Of a stretch of 64,000 nt of DNA, positions 33,209 through 45,996 are shown one piece after another. The translations under genes were made by a program, and so were the position numbers. How positions within the stretch are numbered: the stretch's first letter is position 1; every line of letters begins with the position of its first letter. Location: assembly GCF_030067815.1 (NCBI RefSeq), contig NZ_CP125968.1, positions 1,666,001 through 1,730,000 of the forward strand. The letters run 5' to 3'. The notes under the pieces are model-generated. The model saw only the letters and a list, made by a program, of their open reading frames with translations, had not been told where the DNA came from and did not search any database. The stretch is from Sporosarcina thermotolerans. Its GTDB lineage: Bacteria; Bacillota; Bacilli; Bacillales_A; Planococcaceae.

Positions 33209-34395
33209 ATGAATAGAAAAATAGGACTCATATGGCGAATCATTATAGCCATAGGGCTTGCAATAGGTTTGGGAATGTTGCTTCCAGCAATACACGAAGG
33301 TTTCGCTCATTGGTTTGTCCGTCTAGCGGCGACGTTTAATATGATTTTTGGAGGATTTCTTAACTTTGTTGTTCCATTGATTATTATTGCATTCATCGCT
33401 CCTGGTATCGCGAAACTTGGAAGTGGGTCAGGGAAGTTATTGGGATTAGCAACAGTATTTGCATATGCTTCCACAGTCTTTGCGGGAATTCTTGCGTTTT
33501 TTGCAGCAAAGACACTTCTGCCGAATTTCATTAACGGGTTTGGGGCAAAATCCGTTGAAAATGTTGGAAAGGCCCAGGCGATATCTTTCTTTGATCTGGA
33601 AATGACTCCAGTGATGGGGGTTATGTCAGCGTTGTTGTTAGCATTCGTATTTGGAATAGGAATGGCCTCCATCAACAGCAAATCGATGCTCTCATTCTTT
33701 GAAGAACTCCATGTATTAATTGAAAAAGTAATTTCGTTCGTCATCATTCCATTATTGCCGTTTCACATTTTCGGTATATTCCTCAATATGACATACAGTG
33801 GAGAAGTTGCGAAGGTTCTTTCCGTATTCTCAGTTGTTTTCATCATGATCATCGCCTTGCATTTGCTTATGTTGACTATTCAATATACAGTGGCGGGTTT
33901 CTTACAAAGAAAAATCCTTTCATGCTGATGAAAACAATGGCACCAGCCTATATGACGGCCATCGGAACGCAATCTTCTGCAGCTACGATTCCGGTCACAT
34001 TAAGACAGGCGAAAAAGACAGGAGCGTCTGAACGCGTTACTGATTTCACGGTTCCACTATTTGCAACTATACATCTTTCTGGGAGTACGATCACACTAGT
34101 CTCATGTTCCATCGGTGTTATGCTCATGAATGGCATGGATATCAGCTTGTCCAGCTATTTCCCGTTCATCCTTATGCTTGGAGTCACGATGATTGCAGCA
34201 CCAGGAGTTCCAGGGGGTGCCGTCATGGCCGCGGTCGGACTTCTTAGCACAATGCTTGGATTTGACGAGTCAATGGTAGCTTTAATGATTGCTTTGTATA
34301 TGGCGCAAGATAGTTTCGGAACGGCTACAAACGTCACAGGTGACGGGGCATTGGCAATGATTGTAGACCGATTCACGCCAAAAACGGAAAAATGA
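33209..34395 (+). CDS. Dicarboxylate/amino acid:cation symporter (one frame lesion)
   Basis: About 395 residues after restoring one A in the run 33910-33914 (QRKNPFMLMKTMAPAYM). The DAACS fold is supported by NFVVPLIIIAFIAPGIAKLG, the serine-rich loop IGTQSSAATIPVTLRQAKK near residue 253, VPLFATIHLSGSTI, and the HP2-like region VTMIAAPGVPGGAVMAAVG with ALYMAQDSFGTATNVTGD. Such carriers co-import glutamate, aspartate, C4-dicarboxylates or serine/threonine with Na+ or H+. The start follows TTGAGGAGG. Monocistronic, with a terminator at 34402. Confidence 0.85.
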
Positions 34396-34401
34396 TAAAT
34401 G

Positions 34402-34432
34402 AAATGCCGTCACCTTATGTGGCGGCATTTTC
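34402..34432 (+). terminator. Terminator after the symporter gene
   Basis: AAATGCCG / CGGCATTT stem with TTTCAATT tail. Confidence 0.75.
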
Positions 34433-34652
34433 AATTAAGAGTGCGTATTTGATTCTCAATGAATTGGATATAATTGAAAATAGAAGATTCATTTTCTATT
34501 CAATAAGAACAGTAGGTAATAGGTTGAACCCCTATATAAATGATAATCGTTCTTAATTATTTGCAAGGTTGCCCTGAATGAGCTAAAATTAGAATGATAC
34601 TAATTAGAGAATGGAAAAAACCGTTCATCTTTATCATATTGGAGGTATTGGA

Positions 34653-35432
34653 ATGGCAACTTTGGAAATCAAAGACCTTCACGTAGAAATTGAAGGTAAG
34701 GAAATATTGAAAGGCGTCAATTTAACTATTAATACAGGTGAAATTCACGCGATTATGGGTCCTAACGGAACAGGTAAATCAACTCTCGCATCCGCAATCA
34801 TGGGTCACCCTAAATACGAAGTCACTTCTGGATCTGTTACGCTTGACGGCGAAGATGTTCTTGAAATGGAAGTTGATGAGCGTGCGAAGGCAGGCCTTTT
34901 CCTTGCGATGCAATACCCAAGTGAAATCACAGGTGTAACAAACGCTGACTTCATGCGTTCAGCAGTCAATGCTCGACGTGAAGAGGGCGACGAAATCTCA
35001 TTAATGAAATTCATCCGTGAATTGGACAACAAAATGGAAGTCCTTGAAATGGATCAAGATATGGCAACACGTTATTTGAACGAAGGGTTCTCAGGCGGAG
35101 AGAAGAAGCGTAATGAAATCCTTCAACTGATGATGTTGAAACCAAAATTTGCAGTACTTGATGAAATCGACTCCGGTCTTGATATCGATGCATTGAAAGT
35201 TGTTTCAAAGGGAATCAATGAAATGCGCGGTGAAGGCTTCGGTTGCCTAATCATCACTCACTACCAACGTCTTCTAAACTACATCACACCGGACTTTGTA
35301 CATGTAATGATGCAAGGTAAAGTTGTTAAATCAGGCGGAGCTGAGCTTGCTAAACAACTTGAAGAGAGCGGTTATGACTGGATTAAAGAAGAACTTGGAA
35401 TCGAAGACGAAACAGTTGGACAAGAAGCTTAA
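34653..35432 (+). CDS. sufC: Fe-S cluster assembly ATPase SufC
   Basis: 259 residues from ATG at 34653 behind TTGGAGG. ABC-ATPase motifs: Walker [18 protein letters not shown], signature [14 protein letters not shown], Walker [18 protein letters not shown]. SufC binds SufB and SufD and drives scaffold conformational change in [4Fe-4S] assembly. First gene of sufCDSUB, the only complete Fe-S assembly system of most Bacillales and usually essential. Confidence 0.97.
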   Translation: MATLEIKDLHVEIEGKEILKGVNLTINTGEIHAIMGPNGTGKSTLASAIMGHPKYEVTSGSVTLDGEDVLEMEVDERAKAGLFLAMQYPSEITGVTNADFMRSAVNARREEGDEISLMKFIRELDNKMEVLEMDQDMATRYLNEGFSGGEKKRNEILQLMMLKPKFAVLDEIDSGLDIDALKVVSKGINEMRGEGFGCLIITHYQRLLNYITPDFVHVMMQGKVVKSGGAELAKQLEESGYDWIKEELGIEDETVGQEA

Positions 35433-35450
35433 GAAAGGGGACGATTCAAA

Positions 35451-37973
<2,523 letters not shown>

Positions 37974-37974
<1 letters not shown>

Positions 37975-38414
37975 TGTCAACTAATAAATTAGATCAGCTA
38001 TACCGCTCAGTCATCATGGATCATTACAAGAATCCACGGAACAAAGGTGTACTGGAAGAAAACAATGTCACAATCGACATGAATAACCCGACGTGCGGGG
38101 ATGTCATCCATTTGACACTAAAAGTGGAGGATGGCATTGTACGCGATGCGAAGTTTGAAGGGGAAGGATGTTCTATTTCGATGGCATCCGCTTCGATGAT
38201 GACGCAGATCGTCAAGAACAAAGACCTGGACACGGCGAAAAAGTATGCACAACTGTTTTCAAATATGATGCTCGGGAAAGAAATCGATGATTCGATGGAT
38301 CTTGGCGATATCGAGGCACTTTCTGGTGTCGCTAAATTCCCTGCACGCATCAAATGTGCAACGCTCGCATGGAAGGCAATGGAAAAAGGGGTCACGGAAG
38401 AATCCGAACAATGA
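37974..38414 (+). CDS. sufU: Zn-dependent sulfurtransferase SufU
   Basis: 146 residues with the three conserved cysteines: NPTCGDVIH near 41, GEGCSISMASASM near 66, and ARIKCATLAW near 128; Asp43 of TCGD completes the zinc site. The 18-20-residue insertion between the second and third Cys (KKYAQLFSNMMLGKEIDD) separates SufU from IscU. It accepts persulfide sulfur from SufS by zinc-ligand exchange. Confidence 0.95.
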
Positions 38415-38487
38415 TTCTGAAATCGATTGTCGGTTAATGCAAAGCGATTTGGCCGGGTAAGACAAATGTAAGAACGGAGGAATAATG

Positions 38488-39885
38488 ATGGCTAAAAAAA
38501 TGCCTGAAATTGGTGATTACAAATATGGTTTCCATGATAAGGACGTATCTGTTTTCCGTTCGGAACGTGGTTTGACACGTGAAATTGTTGAAGAAATCTC
38601 GAACATGAAAGAAGAGCCTCAATGGATGTTGGACTACCGTCTAAAATCCCTTGAAATCTTCTACAGCAAACCGATGCCTCAATGGGGCGGAGATTTAGGT
38701 TCATTGAACTTCGATGAGATCACATATTACGTAAAACCTTCCGAAGCGACAGAGCGTTCGTGGGATGAAGTGCCTGAAGAAATCAAGCGCACTTTTGACA
38801 AATTGGGTATTCCTGAAGCTGAGCAAAAATATCTCGCTGGTGTTTCTGCACAGTACGAATCCGAAGTTGTTTACCACAACATGAAAGAAGAACTCACAGA
38901 CATGGGAATCGTCTTTAAAGATACAGACTCAGCATTACGTGAAAACGAGGAGCTGTTCAAAAAGTATTGGGGAACTGTCATTCCGAATACAGACAATAAG
39001 TTTGCTGCGTTGAACTCTGCAGTTTGGTCTGGAGGTTCATTCATCTATGTACCACCTGGCGTCAAATTGGACACACCGCTTCAAGCTTACTTCCGTATCA
39101 ACTCGGAAAACATGGGTCAATTCGAACGTACGCTAATCGTTGTTGACGAAGGCGCAAGCGTTCACTATGTTGAGGGATGTACAGCACCAGTTTACACGAC
39201 GAACTCCCTTCATAGTGCAGTCGTTGAAATCATCATCAAAAAAGATGCTTACTGCCGTTACACTACGATTCAAAACTGGGCAAACAACGTCTATAACCTT
39301 GTTACGAAACGTGCGGTTTGTGAAGCGAATGCTACAATGGAATGGATTGACGGTAACATCGGTTCGAAATTGACGATGAAATATCCGGCTTGTATCCTTA
39401 AAGGCGAAGGCGCACGTGGAATGACATTGTCCATCGCGCTTGCTGGTAAAGGACAACATCAGGACGCTGGTGCGAAAATGATGCACTTGGCACCGAATAC
39501 TTCATCAACAATTGTTTCGAAGTCAATCTCTCAACATGGTGGTAAAGTAACATACCGTGGTATCGTTCACTTCGGCCGCCGCGCAGATGGTGCACGTGCA
39601 AACATCGAGTGTGACACGCTGATCATGGATAAATTGTCGACATCTGACACAATCCCATACAACGAAATCCTGAATGATAACATTTCACTCGAGCACGAAG
39701 CGAAAGTTTCGAAAGTATCGGAAGAGCAGCTCTTCTACTTGATGAGCCGTGGAATTCCTGAGCTTGAAGCTACTGAAATGATCGTCATGGGCTTCATCGA
39801 GCCATTCACAAAAGAATTGCCAATGGAATACGCAGTAGAGATGAACCGCCTTATCAAGTTCGAAATGGAAGGTTCTATCGGATAA
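38488..39885 (+). CDS. sufB: Fe-S cluster assembly scaffold SufB
   Basis: 465 residues from the second of two ATG codons (38488), 7 nt after GGAGG; the first ATG (38485) is also possible. Landmarks are [40 protein letters not shown] (Cys implicated in cluster building), [20 protein letters not shown] and [20 protein letters not shown]. SufB is the scaffold on which the cluster forms with SufC and SufD. A terminator follows. Confidence 0.97.
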   Translation: MAKKMPEIGDYKYGFHDKDVSVFRSERGLTREIVEEISNMKEEPQWMLDYRLKSLEIFYSKPMPQWGGDLGSLNFDEITYYVKPSEATERSWDEVPEEIKRTFDKLGIPEAEQKYLAGVSAQYESEVVYHNMKEELTDMGIVFKDTDSALRENEELFKKYWGTVIPNTDNKFAALNSAVWSGGSFIYVPPGVKLDTPLQAYFRINSENMGQFERTLIVVDEGASVHYVEGCTAPVYTTNSLHSAVVEIIIKKDAYCRYTTIQNWANNVYNLVTKRAVCEANATMEWIDGNIGSKLTMKYPACILKGEGARGMTLSIALAGKGQHQDAGAKMMHLAPNTSSTIVSKSISQHGGKVTYRGIVHFGRRADGARANIECDTLIMDKLSTSDTIPYNEILNDNISLEHEAKVSKVSEEQLFYLMSRGIPELEATEMIVMGFIEPFTKELPMEYAVEMNRLIKFEMEGSIG

Positions 39886-39898
39886 TAAAGAAACAATC

Positions 39899-39930
39899 AA
39901 ACCGCCTCATTGCAGGCGGTTTTTTTATTT
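39899..39930 (+). terminator. Terminator of the suf operon
   Basis: AAACCGCCT / AGGCGGTTT stem with a T8 run. Confidence 0.92.
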
Positions 39931-40116
39931 ACATACTGTTAAAATTTCATAATAGCTTCCATAAAATAGACTACTTTCCTAAAATCATATTCTTTGTATT
40001 GTTATAGATTAATTGATATAATTATCTTGAATTAAAGATATTTTAATTCGGTTCTTCAATTTCTATTTTAGAAACATCGCAGTAGATTTTTCACCAAAAA
40101 ATAGGAGGTATGAAGT

Positions 40117-41166
40117 ATGAAAGCAGCAGTATGGTATGGCGAGAAAGATATCCGTGTGGAAGAACGTGAACTGAAACCCTTGCAAGACAATGAGGTGACA
40201 GTGCGCGTAGCATGGGCAGGTATTTGTGGTTCAGATTTACATGAATATCAAGAGGGCCCGGTGTTTATTCCGGTTAATGAACCTCATCAATTAACAGGAC
40301 AACAAGCACCCCTCACAATGGGGCATGAATTTGCTGGTGTTGTCGAAAAGGTAGGGAAAGACGTAACTTCGGTCAAAGTAGGAGATCGTGTTGCTGTAAA
40401 CCCAATGTACACATTTGGTAATAAACATGAAGATGTGGATGCATATGATGGCTTCCAATTTATCGGTTTAGGGTCAGACGGTGGTTTTGCTACATATGTA
40501 AACGCAGGTGAAAGCTTTATTTATAAATTGCCAGAAGGAATGACGTTGCAAGATGGTGCATTAGTTGAACCTACGGCAGTAGCTGTACAAGCAGTTAAAG
40601 AAGGTAATATGCAATTCGGGGATACAGTAGCAGTATTTGGTGCTGGCCCGATTGGATTGTTGACAATTATTGCGGCTAAAGCAGCGGGTGCAAGTAAGAT
40701 CTTCGCATTCGATCTATCTGAAGACCGCTTGCAAAAAGCTAAAGAACTTGGCGCAACACATGTTTTCAATTCAGGACAAGTTGATCCTGTACAAGCTATT
40801 AAAGACGTTGTACCTGATGGCGTGGATGTGTCCTTCGAAGTTGCCGGTGTTGCACCGACATTCAAACAAGCAATCGACGCAACACGTGCTCGCGGTACAA
40901 TGGTGATCGTATCGATCTTTGCTCGTCCGATTGAATGGAATCCAATGCAGTTGACGAACACGGGTGTTAAAGTGACATCAACCATTGCTTATACGCCAAC
41001 TACATTTCAACAAACAGTTGACTTAATCGGTACAGGGCAGTTGAATCCACATGGCGTTATCACTTCTGAAATTGAGTTGGAAGATATCGTTGATAAAGGC
41101 TTCGAAGCTCTGACGAATGATAAAACGCAAGCAAAGATTTTAGTGAAATTAAGCGGAGAAATGTAA
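40117..41166 (+). CDS. bdhA: 2,3-butanediol dehydrogenase (MDR superfamily)
   Basis: 349 residues. The catalytic Zn ligands are in AGICGSDLHEY (Cys37) and TMGHEFAGVVEKVG (His/Glu), and NAD binding in VAVFGAGPIGLLTIIAAKAAG near residue 172. The four-Cys structural zinc lobe of many alcohol dehydrogenases is absent, as in B. subtilis BdhA. DLHEYQEGPVFIP and HQLTGQQAPLTMGHEF also match the BdhA group, which interconverts acetoin and 2,3-butanediol. ATAGGAGG precedes the ATG. Monocistronic. Confidence 0.85.
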   Translation: MKAAVWYGEKDIRVEERELKPLQDNEVTVRVAWAGICGSDLHEYQEGPVFIPVNEPHQLTGQQAPLTMGHEFAGVVEKVGKDVTSVKVGDRVAVNPMYTFGNKHEDVDAYDGFQFIGLGSDGGFATYVNAGESFIYKLPEGMTLQDGALVEPTAVAVQAVKEGNMQFGDTVAVFGAGPIGLLTIIAAKAAGASKIFAFDLSEDRLQKAKELGATHVFNSGQVDPVQAIKDVVPDGVDVSFEVAGVAPTFKQAIDATRARGTMVIVSIFARPIEWNPMQLTNTGVKVTSTIAYTPTTFQQTVDLIGTGQLNPHGVITSEIELEDIVDKGFEALTNDKTQAKILVKLSGEM

Positions 41167-41181
41167 TACTCTCCATTATGA

Positions 41182-41207
41182 GGCAGCCAACTTTGGCTGC
41201 CTTTTTG
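41182..41207 (+). terminator. Terminator after bdhA
   Basis: GGCAGCCAA / TTGGCTGCC stem then TTTTTGTTT; the 21-bp array C begins directly after it. Confidence 0.9.
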
Positions 41208-41459
41208 TTTGATCAAAGTAGTATGTCCCGCGCCCAAGAAAGCATGCCCCGCGCCCAAGAACTCGTGCCCCGCGCCTAAGAAAGCATGGCCCGCGCCCAA
41301 GAACTCGTGCCCCGCGCCCAAGAAAGCATGCCCCGCGCCTAAGAAAGCATGGCCCGCGCCCAAGAACTCGTGCCCCGCGCCCAAGAAAGCATGCCCCGCG
41401 CCCAAGAAGGCGTGCCCCGCGCTCAAGTAAACCCCCCACACGCTCAAAGCATTCCCCCT
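41208..41459. repeat. Intergenic array of 21-bp tandem repeats (array C, 12 units)
   Basis: Units start at 41208 and then at 41229, 41250, 41271 and so on every 21 bp to 41439. The core CGCGCCCAAGAA is followed alternately by AGCATGCCC or CTCGTGCCC; the outermost units drift to GATCAAAG, GCTCAAG and GCTCAAAG. Inner units are almost identical, edge units diverged, as in unequal-crossing-over arrays. Open frames through it have no start signal. Confidence 0.9.
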
Positions 41460-41549
41460 CTACAAAACCATGATGCAAAATGGCAGATTCGCGCCTAAGA
41501 CATATGATATGATGAAAATATTCATCTGCGAAAGGAAAAGAGGGATTAT

Positions 41550-42409
41550 ATGATACAAGTCGGTTTAACAGGATGGGGCGACCATCCGGACGTTTACTCG
41601 CCGACCTCCAAGAAAAGTGAAAAACTGATTGATTATAGCTCCCATTTTCCAATCGTTGAGTTAGACGCATCTTTTTACGCCATTCAACCCGAGCGTAATA
41701 TCCGTAAATGGATTGATGAAACTCCCGATGACTTTCAATTCATCGTAAAAGCGTATCAAGGGATGACGGGGCATCAACGGGAAGACTGCCATACGCCAAT
41801 CCTGAAGAAATGTTCAAGCAGTTCAAGCTTTCCATCAATCCGATGAGGGCTTCTAAAAAGCTTGCTATGATTCTCGTACAATTTCCACCTTGGTTTGATT
41901 GCATAAGAGAAAATGTAAACCAAATCAGATACATTCGAACCCAATTGGAAGGGTACGACGTGGCAATCGAGTTCCGCCATCAATCATGGTACGTGCCATC
42001 CATGCAGGAAAAGACGCTTGACTTTCTTAAAGAGCTTAATTTCATTCATTCCGTTTGTGATGAGCCGCAATCAGGAATTGGCAGTATTCCTCTTGTTGCA
42101 GAAACAACTCGCAACGATAAAGTGCTTATCCGCCTGCATGGAAGAAATGTAAATGGCTGGCGCAACACGACAGGAGATAATGAGGCTTGGCGCAAAGTCC
42201 GGTATCTCTATAATTATTCAGATAGTGAATTGGATGAAATCCGTCAGGCAGTCAATAAATTAAAGAATGAAGCGAAGAATGTATTTGTCGTCTTCAATAA
42301 TAATTCTGGTGGCCATGCAGCTGAGAACGCCAAACGTTTTCAAAAAATGATGGGCATTGATTTCCAAGCACTTACACCTAAGCAGCTTGACTTTTTTGAG
42401 GAGGAATAA
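41550..42409 (+). CDS. yunF: DUF72 domain protein (YunF; one frame lesion)
   Basis: About 286 residues after restoring one base at 41786-41787 (QREDLPYANPEEMFKQFK). TIM-barrel DUF72 features are IQVGLTGWGDHPDVY, SHFPIVELDASFYAIQPERN, VAIEFRHQSWYVPS, VLIRLHGRNVNGW and NNNSGGHAAENA. The function of the family is unproven; it is structurally like xylose isomerase/endonuclease IV barrels. The yunE gene starts 2 bp after the stop, so yunFED form an operon. Confidence 0.88.
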
Positions 42410-42411
42410 GT

Positions 42412-43236
42412 ATGGCGTATGTATTGTTGGCTATTATTGGTGCGATATCGGGCATAATGGGTTCGATTGTCGGGCTTGGGGGCGGTACGATTCTCGTTCC
42501 GTTGACATTATTAGTTGGTATTAACCTTGGTTGGATTCCAGGCATCACTCCGCAAAGCGTAGTCGGGATCTCGGTTATTATGATGATATTCAACGGCCTT
42601 TCTTCAACCCTTTCGCATATGAAAGGGAAGACGGTCGACTTCCGGACGGGATGGATCTTTTTCGCTGGTTCTATACCAGGTTTAATAATCGGGGCGTTTG
42701 TGAATAAAGGAATTAATTTGCAATCATTTAATCTATACTTCGGCATTTTGCTTATAGTCCTTTCCATCCTGTTGCTATCCCGTAAATATTTGAAACCGAT
42801 CAAATGGTTTGTAGAACACGGCAAACCGATTACGTTTATCGATAAGAATGGAGATTCTCATGTGTATGGGTATCCAATCTGGTTTGCCCTAATCCTAACA
42901 TTTATCATCGGTTTCGCTTCTGGCCTATTCGGCATTGGTGGAGGAACGATGATTGTACCTGCACTGATTCTATTGTTTTTATTCCCGCCACATGTTGCAG
43001 TGGGGACGTCAATGTTCATCGTATTCCTATCAGCGATCGCGAACTCCGCCACCCATATTTCCTTAGGGCATGTCCCTTGGCTCTATGCTCTTCCGGTCAT
43101 ACCGGGCGCTTATATCGGCGGAATGATTGGAACGAAGTTAAATAAGAAGATGAATTCAGATACATTAGTTCTCGTTTTAAGGATCATGCTATTGTTATTC
43201 GGAATAAGATCGATTATTGAAGGAATTTGGGGATAA
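42412..43236 (+). CDS. yunE: TauE/SafE-family membrane transporter (YunE)
   Basis: 274 residues with about eight helices in two homologous halves, each with the glycine-rich repeat: GSIVGLGGGTILVPLTLL near residue 17 and GLFGIGGGTMIVPALILL near residue 170. The family exports or imports sulfur-containing or organic anions (sulfite, sulfoacetate, sulfolactate); the substrate is unknown. The start follows GAGGAGGAA within the end of yunF, and yunD follows after 3 bp. Confidence 0.9.
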   Translation: MAYVLLAIIGAISGIMGSIVGLGGGTILVPLTLLVGINLGWIPGITPQSVVGISVIMMIFNGLSSTLSHMKGKTVDFRTGWIFFAGSIPGLIIGAFVNKGINLQSFNLYFGILLIVLSILLLSRKYLKPIKWFVEHGKPITFIDKNGDSHVYGYPIWFALILTFIIGFASGLFGIGGGTMIVPALILLFLFPPHVAVGTSMFIVFLSAIANSATHISLGHVPWLYALPVIPGAYIGGMIGTKLNKKMNSDTLVLVLRIMLLLFGIRSIIEGIWG

Positions 43237-43239
43237 ACA

Positions 43240-44646
43240 ATGCAAAACTCTTTGGAGACAATTCATATTTATCATACGAATGATGTCCACAGCCATTTCG
43301 ATAGTTGGCCTCAAATTAGTAGATTTCTCCGGTCTGCGAGGGAAAAGCATGAAGCGGAGAATGAAGCTTATTATCTATTTGATATTGGTGACCATGTTGA
43401 CCGTTCCCATCCTTTCACGGAAGGAACGATTGGCAAAGGGAATATTGCTTTATTGAACCATGCGGGATACGATGCAGTGACAATTGGTAACAATGAAGGG
43501 ATTACGATGTCAAAAAAGGCATTAACCAATCTTTATGAAGGCGCGGATTTTGACGTAATCCTATGCAATTTGAAGGAAACGGATGGTTCGACTCCAAAAT
43601 GGTTGGAGCCTTATCATATTTATGAAACTGAAAAAGGTATCCGAATTGGAGTTATAGGTGCTACAGCGATGTATTCGGAATTCTATCGGCGCCTTGGCTG
43701 GCAGATTGATGAGCCCAGACAATCAGTTCGGAAGATTGTACATCAAATCCAAGATGAAACGGATGTCATCATCTGCTTATCCCATTTAGGGGTATATGAG
43801 GATAGATTGTTAGCTGAAGAGTGCGAACAAATTGATATCATATTAGGGGCGCACACCCATCATTTATTTATGGAAGGCGAGCTTGTGAATGAAACGCTAC
43901 TCGCGGCAACTGGAAAATTTGCGGAATATGTAGGCCATATTACAATATCCTTGGACGAATCTAAATGCGTCATTGGAAAAAAGGCAGAAGTCATTCATGT
44001 CAATAAGATGGAGCGACGACAAGAGGATATAAAAGACGTCAATGCGTTGATCAATGCTGGAAACGAGGCGATGGAGGAAAAGGTGTTTTACAATGCCGAA
44101 CCTCTAAAACAGCAGTTACTCAAAGCAAGCTCCCTTTCATCATTTTTTGGCAGAGCAATGATTGAATATACGGATGCGGATTGCGCCATGTTCAATGCGG
44201 GTATTTTTTTAAGTAGCCTTGAAAAGGGATGGGTGACGAAGCGCAAGTTGCATTCAATGCTACCCCATCCGATCAATCCGTGTGTAATCACACTTGACGG
44301 AAGTGAAGTACTTGAGATTTACAACCTTGCCCAAAACGCAGATTGGCCAAAGATGGAAATTAAGGGCCTTGGTTTCCGAGGTACTCTTATGGGGAAGATG
44401 ATTTTTGAAAGATTATACAAAAACAACGAAGGTGAACTCTTTGCTGGCAATAGGCAAGTAGTCTCCGGCGAAACATACAAGCTTGCAACCCTTGATATGT
44501 TCACGTTTGGTTTCTTCTTTCCGTCATTGCAACAAGCAGAAAAGGAATATTATATGCCAGAGTTGATCCGAGATCTTGTAAGCTGGTATGGAAAGCAGAA
44601 AGCGTCAGATAAATTGAGCATGACGGACCATCAAAATGAATCTTAG
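43240..44646 (+). CDS. yunD: Bifunctional UDP-sugar hydrolase/5'-nucleotidase-like protein (YunD)
   Basis: 468 residues. The calcineurin-like phosphoesterase domain has all metal motifs: IYHTNDVHSHFD near residue 10, FDIGDHVDRSHP, TIGNNEGI, LSHLGVYEDRLLA and ILGAHTHHLFMEG. The C-terminal 5'-nucleotidase substrate domain includes YTDADCAMFNAG and TLDMFTFGFFFPS. There is no signal peptide, so it acts in the cytoplasm on nucleotides or related phosphoesters. Third gene of yunFED. Confidence 0.9.
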   Translation: MQNSLETIHIYHTNDVHSHFDSWPQISRFLRSAREKHEAENEAYYLFDIGDHVDRSHPFTEGTIGKGNIALLNHAGYDAVTIGNNEGITMSKKALTNLYEGADFDVILCNLKETDGSTPKWLEPYHIYETEKGIRIGVIGATAMYSEFYRRLGWQIDEPRQSVRKIVHQIQDETDVIICLSHLGVYEDRLLAEECEQIDIILGAHTHHLFMEGELVNETLLAATGKFAEYVGHITISLDESKCVIGKKAEVIHVNKMERRQEDIKDVNALINAGNEAMEEKVFYNAEPLKQQLLKASSLSSFFGRAMIEYTDADCAMFNAGIFLSSLEKGWVTKRKLHSMLPHPINPCVITLDGSEVLEIYNLAQNADWPKMEIKGLGFRGTLMGKMIFERLYKNNEGELFAGNRQVVSGETYKLATLDMFTFGFFFPSLQQAEKEYYMPELIRDLVSWYGKQKASDKLSMTDHQNES

Positions 44647-44697
44647 TCAAGCATGAACGGCCCCTAAACTGCATAATATCATGTAGGAGGGGTCGTT

Positions 44698-45513
44698 TTG
44701 AGATTTTATGGGCAAGCGCCTCACAAATACTATAGGAGAAATCGTCACCGAACTCCACAACATCGTGGTGGTCCACGGCGGAAACGCAGATGGTTTCCGA
44801 TTATTTTGCCGGCAATTGTACTCACTATCGTCCTCTTTGTTTACTACGTCAATTCAAAGCTCACTCCGATTTATACTTTATATGCGGAAACTCAAACTGA
44901 AAGAATAGCTGCACATGTCATAACACAGGCTATCAAATCACGTTCAACAGTTATCTATGATACGAATGAAATCATACAAAATGTTCCAACTGAATCTTCT
45001 GGAATGGTGACGAATACATTGAATACCGAAATCATCAGAAGAACAATGGCCGAAATACAAGGGTTAATCGAGTCCCATTTAGAAATGGCGGAAAACGGAA
45101 ATTTGGAAATGCTGCCACTCAGTGAAGATATCGAATACGACCCCGATAAGATGGAGAAAGATGGTGGAGTAGTATTCTTTGTTCCGTTAGGTCAGGCATT
45201 GGATATGCCAATGCTTGGAAACTTCGGACCAAAAATTCCGATCAAGTTTCATGTCATTGGAGAGGTTCAGACAGATGTAGAGACATTAGTTACAGAATTT
45301 GGCATTAATAACGCAATCGTCGAAGTGAATGTATTAGTAACGGTAAATGTCCAAATCATAGTCCCATTGGCTACTCAAAGAACTGTAGTGCAGCAAAGGA
45401 TTCCAGTGGCAATCGGATTGCTTCAAAGTCCTATCCCGCAAATCTATAACGGTGGAAGCGGAAATCCCCCACAAATAGAGATTCCTTTCCCAGGTAAGGG
45501 AGGAGGCCAATAA
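44698..45513 (+). CDS. yunB: Sporulation protein YunB
   Basis: 271 residues from TTG at 44698 behind GTAGGAGGGG. A basic N-terminus (KYYRRNRHRTPQHRGGPRRK) precedes one membrane helix (PIILPAIVLTIVLFVYYV), then YAETQTERIAAHVITQAIKS and VNVLVTVNVQIIVPLATQRT, the YunB landmarks. In B. subtilis yunB is a sigma-E (mother-cell) gene needed for proper spore formation. CATAATAT at 44671 resembles a sigma-E -10, but I see no good -35. The yunC gene found nearby in B. subtilis is absent. Confidence 0.88.
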   Translation: MRFYGQAPHKYYRRNRHRTPQHRGGPRRKRRWFPIILPAIVLTIVLFVYYVNSKLTPIYTLYAETQTERIAAHVITQAIKSRSTVIYDTNEIIQNVPTESSGMVTNTLNTEIIRRTMAEIQGLIESHLEMAENGNLEMLPLSEDIEYDPDKMEKDGGVVFFVPLGQALDMPMLGNFGPKIPIKFHVIGEVQTDVETLVTEFGINNAIVEVNVLVTVNVQIIVPLATQRTVVQQRIPVAIGLLQSPIPQIYNGGSGNPPQIEIPFPGKGGGQ

Positions 45514-45567
45514 AAAGTCCTTGAAAAGATCTCGTCAAGCTGTTAAGCTTGTAAAACAAGAGGAACA

Positions 45568-45750
45568 CCGATTGGGTAGAGGCTGCAAGACTTATTAGTA
45601 ACGGACGTTAGATTGGCATCAATGACCGCCCGTGAAAGGAAGTTTTGCCGAAGTAGAAACTGGATTGCCGATCCACTTCTGCTGGGTCATTTCGAATAGG
45701 AATGGCACTGTCATGCGAAATTGCATGATGAGCTACAGATCGTACGTTAG
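45568..45750 (+). ncRNA. Lysine riboswitch (L-box)
   Basis: Conserved core elements appear in order: GGGTAGAGGCTGCAAG, TTAGTA, GTGAAAGGAAG...TTTTGCCGAAG, CTTCTGCTGGGTCATT, GGAATGGCACTGTCATG and GATGAGCTACAGATCG. These match the L-box five-helix junction. It lies in the 480-bp leader of the NhaC-family gene and precedes an intrinsic terminator, so lysine should switch transcription off. Confidence 0.93.
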
Positions 45751-45792
45751 ATAAAACATCTTAGATTATCTTTCAAACGAATCGTAGAATAA

Positions 45793-45842
45793 GCCGGCGC
45801 CTTTCACACTTTCAAAGTGTATATAGGCTGTCGGTTTTTTTT
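45793..45842 (+). terminator. Lysine-riboswitch expression-platform terminator
   Basis: AAGCCGGCGCCT pairs with AGGCTGTCGGTTT (G-U pairs and a bulge) around an inner ACACTTTCAAAGTGT hairpin, then T8. Confidence 0.85.
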
Positions 45843-45996
45843 ACTTTAGCTGGGGCGCTAACTACAAAAGTCATAAATTGGTTATGCTATACGGCATAGA
45901 GCGCCGTTAAACAGTTTCACCATAGACTTACGTGTGCGCCCTTCGCTTTTGCTCGTTACCTTGTTCTTCAATTCAAAAAAATTGGAGGAAGTTAGT

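Noticed and set aside
34541..34556. Fur-box-like sequence upstream of sufC (AAATGATAATCGTTCTTA)
   Set aside because: Only one half-site fits the 7-1-7 consensus well, and Bacillales suf operons are not generally Fur-controlled.
41208..41459. CRISPR array
   Set aside because: The whole 21-bp unit is repeated without unique spacers, and there are no cas genes.
45513..45996. Possible small gene in the leader of the NhaC-family gene
   Set aside because: The region is fully explained by the lysine riboswitch and its terminator.
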